Both the position numbers and the translations under genes were made by a program. The notes under the pieces were generated by a model. It searched no databases, was not told where the DNA came from, and saw only the letters and a list, made by a program, of their open reading frames with translations. DNA of 26,978 nt from Melampsora larici-populina 98AG31 (taxonomy: Eukaryota; Basidiomycota; Pucciniomycetes; Pucciniales; Melampsoraceae), in assembly GCF_000204055.1 (NCBI RefSeq), contig NW_006768847.1, forward strand, positions 32,466 to 59,443, written 5' to 3'. This document shows, piece after piece, positions 19,615-26,978 of this stretch. Within the stretch, counting starts at the first letter, position 1; each line of letters begins with the position of its first letter.

Positions 19615-22600
19615 TTACTTTGACACCATTGTATCGCACTCCTCCTCCCTCCATCGGTACCTTTTCAGCTTTGATATGTGGAAGACGTCGTGGGATTTGT
19701 CGTTGTCGTCAAGCTTCAGTCGGAAGTTGCGGCCGTCATTCAGAATTTCCTTGACTTCATACGGTCCATCATAGCGGGGTCGTAGTTTTGATGTTGGTCT
19801 TCCATCCCCACCTACCACCTGCTGTCGATCTTTGCTGTCTATGAGTACCCAATCTCCCACATTCAGAACTTCGCCACTTCCATGCCGGCTGTTGTAGTGA
19901 ACTGCTTGACTGATTCGACTGGTCCACAGCTTGTCGCGGTACTGTGCCCAAGCTGCTTGGCGTTCTTCAATCCATTTCGAGACGTCTGATCCGGTTGACT
20001 GTAAGTTTCCCGAGACTGGAAATAGTCGAGGTTTTCTACCGAAGACAAATTCGAAAGGTGAGACTCCTGTAGCCACATTCAGAGCGCTGTTGATTGCAAA
20101 CTCGACCGCTGGTAACGAAGTGAACCAACGTCCGTGCTTACTGTCAACCATTTGTCGTAGAATTTGTACGATTGTCTTGTTCGACTTCTCACTCCGGCCG
20201 TCCGATTGTGGATGATAAGCTGTGGTGAGGTTGACTTTAATCTGCATTAATCGGTTGAGCTCCTGCCAAAAGCGCGATGTCCACGCTTTGTCTCGGTCGC
20301 CTATCATGCTTCTTGGAGCGCCGAAGATTGCTAACCAGGCTGCAAATAGACGTTGAGCTGTTTGTTCGGCTGTGTCGGTTTGGCGTGTTGGTATAGCTCG
20401 TACAAAGCCGGTAAGTCGGCAAGTGCACGACAGGATCATGTCGTAGCCTCTGACCTTTGGAAAGGGTCCGATGAAGTCAAGGCAGATGTCGTCCATTGGC
20501 AGTCGTGGTATGTCCGTGGCTTGCAGTCTCCCTGATGGTAGCGTCGTCCGGGCTTTCGATCTCTGGCAGCTGTCACAAGTTGATAGTAATGATTTGACGT
20601 CGTTCGCCATTTCAGGCCAAAAAAACTGGGCCCGTAATTGCGCGAGTGTTTTGAGTGTTCCTAGATGTCCCAGTGCTAGGTGCGTTTGTTGAATGAGTTG
20701 TTTACGCAAACCTCTCATTTCCGGGATGACTAATCTATTGTCAATGAACATTAGGTCTCCGCGCCATTCGGTGCCTTCTCGCAGCGGTAGCGTTTTGATC
20801 ACTCGCTGGCAGAAAGAGTCTGTTTTGTATCCAGTCTTAATGATGTCAAGCGTTGTCTCGTCCAATGCTGAATCCATCTGCAGTGCGGCTACCTCATCTC
20901 TTCGTGATAATGCGTCTGCTACAGAATTCTCTTCACCTTTGATGTAATTGAAGTTAATGTCAAACTGAGAGAGTGTTTCTAACCATCTAGCTTGTCGTCT
21001 ACTAATGTTCCGTTGAGACAAAAGGTGCGTGAGGGAGTGGTGATCTGACATGACGTTTATTTTCATTCCTAGTAGTAGCAGCTTCCACTTTTGTAGTGCA
21101 TTAATAACAGCCAACAATTCTTGTTCGTGGACTGGGTAGTTACGTTCAGCTGGTGTCATTGTCCTGCTTTCGTATGCTATGGGCGATGACGTGTCCCATT
21201 TCTTTCCTTGAAATAGTGCCGCTCCTAGGCCGTGACCGCTGGCGTCTGTAAACAACCATATTGGCTCGTCAGATTCATAGTCCATCTTCTTGAGCACTGG
21301 AAGTGTAGTGATTATTCTCTTGATATTCTCAAATGCTTCGTCTTCCTTTTGCCCCCATTGGAATGGGTCATTTTTTCGTTTTGTGCTTGTCAGAGGCGAA
21401 AGAGTACCAACATAATGTGATAAACCGTCGATGAATTTTTTCAAAAACTGCACCGTGCCTAGAAATTTGAGCAGTTGTTTTTGTGATGATGGTGTCTTCC
21501 ACTTTGCTAGCTTTTCGACTTTAGCATTGTCGGGGCAAACCCCTTCACCACTAATTTCATGTCCTAAGAAGTTGATCTTTGTCCGAAAAAGCTTGCTTTT
21601 TGCAGGTGAACAGTAAAGGTTTGCAGCTTTTAGCCGTCGTAAGACCTCCCTAACGTGTAACTCGTGCTCTTCTACTGAATTTGAAAAAACTACTACGTCG
21701 TCAATGTACACAACACAATATGTGCCAATGATATTGCCCAAGGCTTCTTCTACACGACTTTGGTGGGTTGCTGGTCCATTTGTAAGACCCATGTCCATGA
21801 CTGTCCATTCGAATAATCCAAACGGGGTCTTCACTGCTGTCAGCGGTATGTCTTCTTCGCGCATTTGTGTTTGAAAAAATGAATTAATCTGATCTATTAT
21901 TGAGTAAATCTTTCCGCTGCTCACAAGTCTGACCGCCTCATCCACGTTTGGTAGTGGACTTCTATCTTTGACCGTGTACTTGTTCAAAGTTCTATAGTCA
22001 CACACCCACCTTGGTAGTGCATTGGGATCCTTTTTTGGGATAATCATTGAAGGTGACGCGTATTGGCTTGTTGATTTTCGTATTCTTCCTGCTTTCAGAT
22101 GTTGTTCAATTAATTTGTTCCACGCAGGTAAATACTTCTGCGGATAATTGTACTGCTTCTCATTAATTACCACGTTTGGGTCCGTCAGGACAATCTTGTG
22201 TCTGACTTTTGAAGACGGGTTTTGCCCTTCAGGCGGGATGAAGTCATCTTCTTCATCATCGGCGACCGCTGGTAGCTCCTCAGGAAATAAATCCGCAAAT
22301 TCTCTCAACACCTGCTCTTCGCGTTTCGATAGGTCTCGCGTACTTTCAACTCTTTCGAGGTTCTGGATAACACAAGCCACCATTGATTTTGTCATTGCAT
22401 CTTTGATTTCACTCTTAACACTTTCCTCTAGTAGAACAGTCTTTGTGGGTACATGCGTGACGGAACGGTTATGAAGAGAAATATCTAGATGAAATTTTTG
22501 AAGGAAGGGCGTGCCTAGGATGATATCATATGAATTACCCAATGGTGCGACTTTGAAGAATGTTGACCCGAAACGTAACTTTGGATCGTCCGAACTAACG

Positions 22601-24834
22601 TTAGCGAAACAAAACTCGGTGATGATGTGAGGTTTACTCTCAGTAGAAATTGCGAGGCTCACCTCAATGGGTGCCACAAGTTTCCTACGAGGTATCCTTG
22701 CCCGTTTTGCTGTTGCCTCCGACATCAGGTTGGCTTCGGCTGCGGAATCAATGAGAGCACGCAGAGGAACACCATTAACTACCAGACGGAGAATGATAGA
22801 CTTAGTGCGAGAATGCTCTTCTACGCACCCTGTGGTCTCCTCTTCCATATGAGCAATTAAAATCCTATCCGCCTCTTCGTAGCGTTGAATCTCTTTATCA
22901 AAGAGATCAGGTGCCGCAGAAGGTGATTCAATTTGTTCAATTGCTCTGACTGGTAATGGTGCAGCTGGTCGTCCGGCGGGTTTTTGTGTAGGTGCTCCTG
23001 CTGGTCTTGCTGAGGTCGTAGCGTTGACGTTGGTGTTGATAGTACGACGTGCAGGGCGCGGTCCAGGGTCGAAAACGCTCAACGGCGGTAGAGTGATGTA
23101 GGGTCCCTTGATTGGGCCTTGGCATTGAGGATTGCCGCATTTAGTTCGGCACGCTGAGCAAATTCCGAGGTGTCGTAGGTACTGGTGATAATGCCATGCT
23201 GCATCTGCTCGTTCCTCTACCGTTCGTCGATCATTGGACCAGGTCGAAGTCCTTGGCTGATTGTAGGGGCGTGCGTTGCTGGTTTGATTGAACGCTGGAA
23301 CTTGGTTCGCGGTGACCTTCGGAACCAAGTTGCTGGCAACTAGTAAAGACCAGATGTCCGACGCTGCCGCAATGAATTCGAGCCATTTGAAGCGTTCCAC
23401 CTTGAGTAATTTACGATCCGTCACCCATCTTTGAAAAACGTCAGGTGCGCCCCATACCACATACTCCGCTAAACCTTTCACCGTGATTGACGACTCTACC
23501 TCTATCAAGCTATACAAGTCCCTTGCGCGGTTAGCATAAGTCTTGAAATCTTCTTGAGCCTTCATCTTCAATTGTCTAATTGCTCTCTCAGTGTCGTACA
23601 GCCAACCCGTAGGTAATGTCTCCACCGCCATCGCATGCATAATTTCTCTCCATGACATCTCACTCAACTCAGCTTCCATACTTCTCAACCAATTTCCAGC
23701 CCGTGGCTCGACAACGATGCTTCCCAAGATCATAAGTCGTTCTTGCACGTCGTCTAGTCGCTTGAGTTTGAAGAACTGCTCAACAAGCCGTCGCCAGTTG
23801 AACAAGGCCGCAGGGCTTTCAGCAGGACCGGTGAATTTCGGTGCTTCGGAAAGTTTGATATCCCCTGCGCGGACTGCTTTGTCAGTTGGTGCCGTTGTCA
23901 AAGGTTGCACCAAGAATGAAACTCGACGGGCTGTCCCTGGTTGACTTTCTGGGATGAAACCTGTATGAATGGGTATGTTGATTGTGGGAGCAGGGACGGG
24001 AGCCGTATGAGCGGGTACATTAACGATTGGAGTCGCCGCGGGTGGATCGTCGATGTCGTCGGAGAGTAAATCCGTCTGTCCACCTGATATGTGTGTCAAG
24101 GCTGCGGATCCGCCAGAGTTGTGCACCGAATTTGGTGGTACTTGCATTTGTGGCGTGACTTGTGCGTCGCTCATGAGATTCCGTGGTGCCAGAGGAGTCG
24201 GCGTTTCCGCGTTGTTGAAATGAGAATGGTGGTGAGTGTTGCCTGCCGTGACGTTCGAACCCCCGCTACCTTGAGCCGTCGCGTCGTGTGATGCCAATAA
24301 TTTCGACATTGATGCCTCCAAAGCCATGATACGAGACCGATCAGCTTGAAGTGTTGCTACTTCGGCTTGTAATCTAGCGATCAGTGCGTCCTTGTCTGCG
24401 TCTTCCTCCACCTCCGGCGCTTTGCCCTTGCTACCACTTCCTAGATCCATGGTGTTGGTCGGTTGTGGCGTGTAGATGAAACTACCAGGCGGTCTCGGGG
24501 TTTCGTCTCCTAGTTTGGAGTTAAAAAATTGTCGTACGATTCTACTGTCAGGGGTGATCAAAGGGTCCGAGGGGTCTGGTAGATTGGTAGCTGGTGTCGA
24601 AGTGGCGATTGGTGCTGGTGTTGTGCTAGCGAAAATAGTATAGTTACTCTCGGGGATGTCCGTAGGGGCTTCTGGCCGATAATTATATCGAGGAGGTGTC
24701 GGTGCGGCTGGGCTCTCAATTGTGGCTGGTCTTTGGCGTTGGCGTCTAATGATCTCTTCGGGGTCACTAAGGAAATTCGATGGTAAGTCGAATCCCATGA
24801 AGCGTCGGTTGTCAGTTGTCGTAGTGGTTCTCAC
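19615..24834 (-). CDS. Gypsy-2 Gag-Pol polyprotein
   Basis: One frame of 1739 codons, starting 125 nt inside the 5' LTR. Gag occupies about 1-600, with a Pro/Thr-rich N-terminus, a capsid-like region and an unusual Cys cluster (CSACRTKCGNPQC, ~555-575) in place of a standard CCHC knuckle. Protease: ALIDSAAEANLM at ~695, with DSA where DSG/DTG is usual, and IILGTPFL. Reverse transcriptase: YIDD at ~1045. RNase H: FTDASGHGLG at ~1196, then ERNYPVHEQELLA and SDHHSL. Integrase: H-H-C-C from HLALGHLG (~1385) to CDSCQ, then D (LDFIG, ~1453), D (IGDRDKAW, ~1510) and E (GRSEKSN, ~1548). A GPY/F module (KLRPRYDGPYEV, ~1685) follows, but no chromodomain. All catalytic residues are present. Gag and Pol are in one frame without a shift, as in Tf1-like elements. 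Confidence 0.95.
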   Translation of the reverse strand: MRTTTTTDNRRFMGFDLPSNFLSDPEEIIRRQRQRPATIESPAAPTPPRYNYRPEAPTDIPESNYTIFASTTPAPIATSTPATNLPDPSDPLITPDSRIVRQFFNSKLGDETPRPPGSFIYTPQPTNTMDLGSGSKGKAPEVEEDADKDALIARLQAEVATLQADRSRIMALEASMSKLLASHDATAQGSGGSNVTAGNTHHHSHFNNAETPTPLAPRNLMSDAQVTPQMQVPPNSVHNSGGSAALTHISGGQTDLLSDDIDDPPAATPIVNVPAHTAPVPAPTINIPIHTGFIPESQPGTARRVSFLVQPLTTAPTDKAVRAGDIKLSEAPKFTGPAESPAALFNWRRLVEQFFKLKRLDDVQERLMILGSIVVEPRAGNWLRSMEAELSEMSWREIMHAMAVETLPTGWLYDTERAIRQLKMKAQEDFKTYANRARDLYSLIEVESSITVKGLAEYVVWGAPDVFQRWVTDRKLLKVERFKWLEFIAAASDIWSLLVASNLVPKVTANQVPAFNQTSNARPYNQPRTSTWSNDRRTVEERADAAWHYHQYLRHLGICSACRTKCGNPQCQGPIKGPYITLPPLSVFDPGPRPARRTINTNVNATTSARPAGAPTQKPAGRPAAPLPVRAIEQIESPSAAPDLFDKEIQRYEEADRILIAHMEEETTGCVEEHSRTKSIILRLVVNGVPLRALIDSAAEANLMSEATAKRARIPRRKLVAPIEVSLAISTESKPHIITEFCFANVSSDDPKLRFGSTFFKVAPLGNSYDIILGTPFLQKFHLDISLHNRSVTHVPTKTVLLEESVKSEIKDAMTKSMVACVIQNLERVESTRDLSKREEQVLREFADLFPEELPAVADDEEDDFIPPEGQNPSSKVRHKIVLTDPNVVINEKQYNYPQKYLPAWNKLIEQHLKAGRIRKSTSQYASPSMIIPKKDPNALPRWVCDYRTLNKYTVKDRSPLPNVDEAVRLVSSGKIYSIIDQINSFFQTQMREEDIPLTAVKTPFGLFEWTVMDMGLTNGPATHQSRVEEALGNIIGTYCVVYIDDVVVFSNSVEEHELHVREVLRRLKAANLYCSPAKSKLFRTKINFLGHEISGEGVCPDNAKVEKLAKWKTPSSQKQLLKFLGTVQFLKKFIDGLSHYVGTLSPLTSTKRKNDPFQWGQKEDEAFENIKRIITTLPVLKKMDYESDEPIWLFTDASGHGLGAALFQGKKWDTSSPIAYESRTMTPAERNYPVHEQELLAVINALQKWKLLLLGMKINVMSDHHSLTHLLSQRNISRRQARWLETLSQFDINFNYIKGEENSVADALSRRDEVAALQMDSALDETTLDIIKTGYKTDSFCQRVIKTLPLREGTEWRGDLMFIDNRLVIPEMRGLRKQLIQQTHLALGHLGTLKTLAQLRAQFFWPEMANDVKSLLSTCDSCQRSKARTTLPSGRLQATDIPRLPMDDICLDFIGPFPKVRGYDMILSCTCRLTGFVRAIPTRQTDTAEQTAQRLFAAWLAIFGAPRSMIGDRDKAWTSRFWQELNRLMQIKVNLTTAYHPQSDGRSEKSNKTIVQILRQMVDSKHGRWFTSLPAVEFAINSALNVATGVSPFEFVFGRKPRLFPVSGNLQSTGSDVSKWIEERQAAWAQYRDKLWTSRISQAVHYNSRHGSGEVLNVGDWVLIDSKDRQQVVGGDGRPTSKLRPRYDGPYEVKEILNDGRNFRLKLDDNDKSHDVFHISKLKRYRWREEECDTMVSK

Positions 24835-24941
24835 GACAGGTGTCGATCAAACGATGTCGATAGATTCGAAATAAAAAAAGGAAATAAGGAATTGAAATGG
24901 AATCGCGTTGGGTTGATTGTGATAAAATAAGTTGATTGAAT

Positions 24942-24954
24942 GTTTTTAGATTAA
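24942..24954 (-). promoter_or_regulatory. Gypsy-2 primer-binding site, probably self-primed
   Basis: Five nt inside the 5' LTR the minus strand reads TTAATCTAAAAAC. It has no TGG and does not look like a tRNA 3' end. It is perfectly complementary over 13 nt to GTTTTTAGATTAA within the LTR (minus strand 25032-25020, and 18960-18948 in the other LTR). Tf1-type elements prime reverse transcription by folding their own mRNA 5' end onto the primer site, and this arrangement fits that mechanism. Confidence 0.7.
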
Positions 24955-24959
24955 AAAAG

Positions 24960-25190
24960 TGTAAGATCCTCGAAAGGATCTTCACTAAGGTTGGCTCTGA
25001 CGGGAACAAGGTTCCAAAGTTAATCTAAAAACCCAACTATGTATTCCGAAATCCGACAACTAGCTCCATCCGAAGGGTATTCGGTGCAGAAAGGATCTTC
25101 ATGGAGCTAGGGCGTTTGTGAGTACAAGTAATCCGGCGCCCTCTCTAAGTCCATATGTCTAACCCATAAGTCTACATGTAACACCTTACA
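24960..25190 (-). repeat. Gypsy-2 5' LTR (231 bp)
   Basis: Identical partner of 18888-19118. If the RNA begins at the self-primer block (minus strand from 25032), U3 is about 158 bp and R-U5 about 73 bp. A weak TATA-like run (GAATACATAG, minus strand) lies shortly upstream of that point. Confidence 0.97.
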
Positions 25191-25195
25191 GCGTG
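25191..25195. repeat. Gypsy-2 target site duplication, right copy
   Basis: GCGTG, matching 18883-18887. It is also codons 4-5 of the interrupted gene on the minus strand. Confidence 0.93.
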
Positions 25196-25205
25196 TAGAC
25201 CTCAT
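25191..25205 (-). pseudogene. Severed first five codons of the HMG-like gene
   Basis: ATG AGG TCT ACA CGC (M-R-S-T-R) ends in the target duplication next to the Gypsy-2 LTR. It joins in frame to TCT AGG GTT at 18882 when Gypsy-2 and one duplication copy are removed. This places the gene's start and promoter 6.3 kb from its body. Confidence 0.75.
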
Positions 25206-25290
25206 GATGAATATAAGTTGATATAAAATATGTGGAAGGTGGAAGATACAATCAAATATAAGAGATTCAGATGGGATCTTATATGAGGCG
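25206..25290 (-). promoter_or_regulatory. Likely promoter of the HMG-like gene
   Basis: AT-rich segment directly upstream of the displaced ATG. A TATA-like CATATAAG (minus strand, about 25284-25277) lies some 75 bp before the ATG. The first palindrome of the right array starts at 25321, about 115 bp upstream, so the array would sit at the promoter's outer edge. Confidence 0.3.
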
Positions 25291-25320
25291 ATGTGATGTT
25301 ATCTCCGATTGGGCAATGGC

Positions 25321-25879
25321 CCGGATGCATCTGGCCAAATATACACGTACGCTATGTACATGTGGCTTACGTCACCCTTCAGATTGATCTGACTGCGCAG
25401 CGTACAAGTAATGTTAGTGTACAGTTGAACCAGATAGGTCTGGCACCAGTCTGGCATCAATCGACTATTGTCAGTCCCAGACGCATCTGGAACTCCAGAA
25501 ACATCTGGAAGAGTTGGCTAACCTAGTGTGATGCACGTGTTATCATCACACTAGGTCTAAATGGGATTTACCAGAGCCATCCGACATCTTTATGTAGGGC
25601 AAATAACAAAATACATTCCAGATTCATCTGGAATTGTCAGAAACTTACCAATACATATGACGAATCCTGCCACCCAGACCTAGTATGGTGCACGTGTTAT
25701 CATCATATTAGGTCTAACTGATCCGAGATGACTCCACTCCAGGTACATCTGGAATTGTCATAACCTACTGTCGTCGGTAGTACCAATACATCTGACAGAT
25801 TTTGCCACCCAGACCTAGTAGTGCACGTGTTATAATCATACTAGGTCTAGATGGATCAACTGATCCCAGGTTAATCTGG
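25321..25879. repeat. Array of degenerate 14-bp palindromes, right of the HMG-like gene
   Basis: Copies of the left-array motif: CCGGATGCATCTGG (25321), TCAGATTGATCTGA (25379), CCAGATAGGTCTGG (25430), CCAGACGCATCTGG (25477), CCAGAAACATCTGG (25495), CCAGATTCATCTGG (25618), CCAGGTACATCTGG (25739) and CCAGGTTAATCTGG (25866). A further half site is near 25990. The last intervals are about 121-127 bp, twice the ~60-bp spacing of the left array. The 25379 copy is the exact reverse complement of the left array's TCAGATCAATCTGA. Confidence 0.75.
25521..25848. repeat. Three hairpins with an invariant 10-nt loop
   Basis: Stems at 25521-25556, 25676-25715 and 25811-25848 all enclose the loop CACGTGTTAT. 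Copy 1 has a perfect 13-bp stem. Copy 2 has 15 pairs including two G-T/G-U pairs. Copy 3 has a perfect outer 10 bp and a shortened inner stem. They are part of a diverged tandem repeat of about 135-155 bp that also includes TGCCACCCAGACCTAGTA and ATCTGGAATTGTCA. The loop contains the E-box CACGTG. Confidence 0.8.
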
Positions 25880-25997
25880 ACATAGGTCTGGACAGGTGTA
25901 TATGATTTTTGCCCCTCTCCACGTAGATTTAATCACTTTGTCTAAAAAGAGGATTCATCCGTATATGTATTCCCATGAATATTGAGGCAAATTCATC

Positions 25998-26290
25998 TGG
26001 ACATAACCCCAATACATAATATAGAAACGGGGTTAATTGATCCAATATAATTTCAGATTGTACACGTAGGCCAAAACCATATTTATTGTTTGTACTACAT
26101 AGTTTGTACTACATAGTTATTTTATAGTGCTCACACTATAAATAACATTCTACAGACACCCGTAAAATAGTTGAGTGTGTTCAAAAAGTGATTGAATTTG
26201 GAGTTCAGCATGAGACAATTGGTCCAGTATGTTGGTAAGCCCTGAGACCATTAGTGATTTTTTGTATTTCAGCGTATCTCTGCCAAAATT
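25998..26290. other. AT-rich flank with small inverted and direct repeats
   Basis: No gene seen. TAACCCC pairs with GGGGTTA around 26004-26035. TTTGTACTACATAG is directly repeated near 26090-26119. GTTATTTTATAGTG pairs (one bulge) with CACTATAAATAAC at about 26116-26145. Confidence 0.45.
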
Positions 26291-26291
26291 T

Positions 26292-26375
26292 ATCCAAACA
26301 TCATGATGCAAAAATGAAAGTTGCTCTAACAGGTATTTCAGATAGAGTGTAATTTGACACTGAACCCATATCTCT
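26292..26375 (+). repeat. 84-bp direct repeat, copy 1
   Basis: Matches 26460-26543 with one visible difference (C at 26360, A at 26528). The copies are offset by 168 bp. Confidence 0.9.
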
Positions 26376-26459
26376 AAGTTTCAAGCGTCACACACATGAT
26401 TTAGTGATGCTGCGGGGTGGTACAAGTGCCACAAACATATCATATCTTGTTCAATATTC

Positions 26460-26543
26460 ATCCAAACATCATGATGCAAAAATGAAAGTTGCTCTAACAG
26501 GTATTTCAGATAGAGTGTAATTTGACAATGAACCCATATCTCT
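26460..26543 (+). repeat. 84-bp direct repeat, copy 2
   Basis: Second copy of 26292-26375. It contains the small palindrome CATCATGATG. No coding frame is shared by the copies. Confidence 0.9.
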
Positions 26544-26978
26544 TGTCACTACAAGAAAGATAATATTTTCTGGGCAGAAAATTAAATTATTGATACACAA
26601 AAATATTGAGAGGCCAGGAGGAGAGCAAAAGATGAATAAAAATATGCATCTTGTTCCCTGCGTTGAGAGCTTCACTCTGCATATTTTTCCGTATTTTTAC
26701 AGTGCATATTGATAAGTGTACTAACAATAAACCTTCACAATCATCCAATTACAACCTGTAACAAGCACTGAAATTTGGCTCATTAGTGTTTAGAGAAACT
26801 TTTGATTTCTGAAAATACTCATAACTTTTTCAATTCCGGTCCAAAACGCTCGATTTTGGGTGCATTGGTAAGCTGGAATTGTCCTCCAAATAGTTCATAA
26901 CAGGACCACACAGCATGCTGGTCTGCTAGAAAAGATATCATCTTTTTTATACATTTGTACATACAGATCTATGGAATG
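26544..26978. other. Right end of the window; no gene seen
   Basis: AT-rich. One inverted repeat is visible: AAAAATATGCA (26638-26648) pairs with TGCATATTTTT (26678-26688) across 29 nt. A 68-codon minus-strand frame here (26675-26469) runs through one repeat copy and the inverted repeat and is unsupported. Confidence 0.4.

Larger units (their letters stand above)
18888..25190 (-). mobile_element. Gypsy-2: complete, young Ty3/gypsy LTR retrotransposon
   Basis: A 6303-bp element with 231-bp LTRs that I read as identical, a GCGTG target duplication (18883-18887 and 25191-25195), a polypurine tract beside the 3' LTR, a self-complementary primer site beside the 5' LTR, and an unbroken 1739-codon gag-pol frame. 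Identical LTRs mean a recent insertion. It sits five codons into the HMG-like gene, in the same orientation as that gene. Nothing visible prevents activity. Confidence 0.96.

Noticed and set aside
24955..24959. tRNA primer-binding site beside the Gypsy-2 5' LTR
   Set aside because: No TGG or tRNA-like sequence follows the LTR; the 13-nt self-complement explains the site better.

Overview
The window reads as eukaryotic, almost certainly fungal DNA, and most likely basidiomycete (a rust-type, transposon-rich genome is my best guess). The reasons are short 63-93 nt GT...AG introns, Ty3/gypsy elements, DD34E transposases of the Tc1/mariner-IS630 group, AT-rich non-coding DNA and no bacterial-style operons. 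I see no certain single-copy host gene, no rRNA and no tRNA. Nearly everything is mobile or repeat-associated.

Left part (1-9.6 kb): a Ty3/gypsy element on the minus strand (Gypsy-1) enters at about 9.5-8.1 kb and runs off the left edge. Its gag-pol frame would be continuous but for one nonsense codon in the reverse transcriptase (3732-3734) and a 2102-bp TA-flanked DNA transposon (439-2540). That transposon has 124-bp terminal inverted repeats and carries a small two-exon gene of unknown function. Removing it with one TA copy restores the Gypsy-1 frame exactly. The Gypsy-1 leader/LTR region holds a cluster of small hairpins.

Middle (9.6-14.3 kb): a probable two-gene DNA transposon. A three-exon DD34E transposase (9832-10907, +) faces a five-exon, 646-residue protein of unknown function with a SAM-like C-terminal segment (13936-11730, -). 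The 5' flanks of the two convergent genes are diverged inverted copies of each other, so the element's arms seem to serve both genes as promoters. Perfect hairpins lie between the genes (11431-11498), and a longer hairpin array lies just outside (14433-14603). A 291-bp MITE follows (15150-15440).

Right part (15.9-26 kb): a five-exon gene on the minus strand encodes a protein with an HMG-box-like segment and a long acidic tail. It is a pseudogene. Its first five codons (25205-25191) are cut off from the rest by a complete 6303-bp Ty3/gypsy element (Gypsy-2, 18888-25190), and it has two in-frame stops. Gypsy-2 has identical 231-bp LTRs, a 5-bp target duplication, a polypurine tract, an uninterrupted 1739-codon gag-pol frame and a probable self-priming site, so it is young and may be active. 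Arrays of a 14-bp palindrome (consensus YCAGATNNATCTGR) lie on both sides of the broken gene (15887-16567 and 25321-25879). The right array also has three copies of a hairpin with an invariant 10-nt loop and a compensatory base-pair change. The gene plus its flanking arrays may be a further mobile unit whose ends I cannot fix.

The spliced models were checked by hand for GT/AG borders, phase and total length divisible by three. Family assignments come from motif recognition only; nothing was searched.
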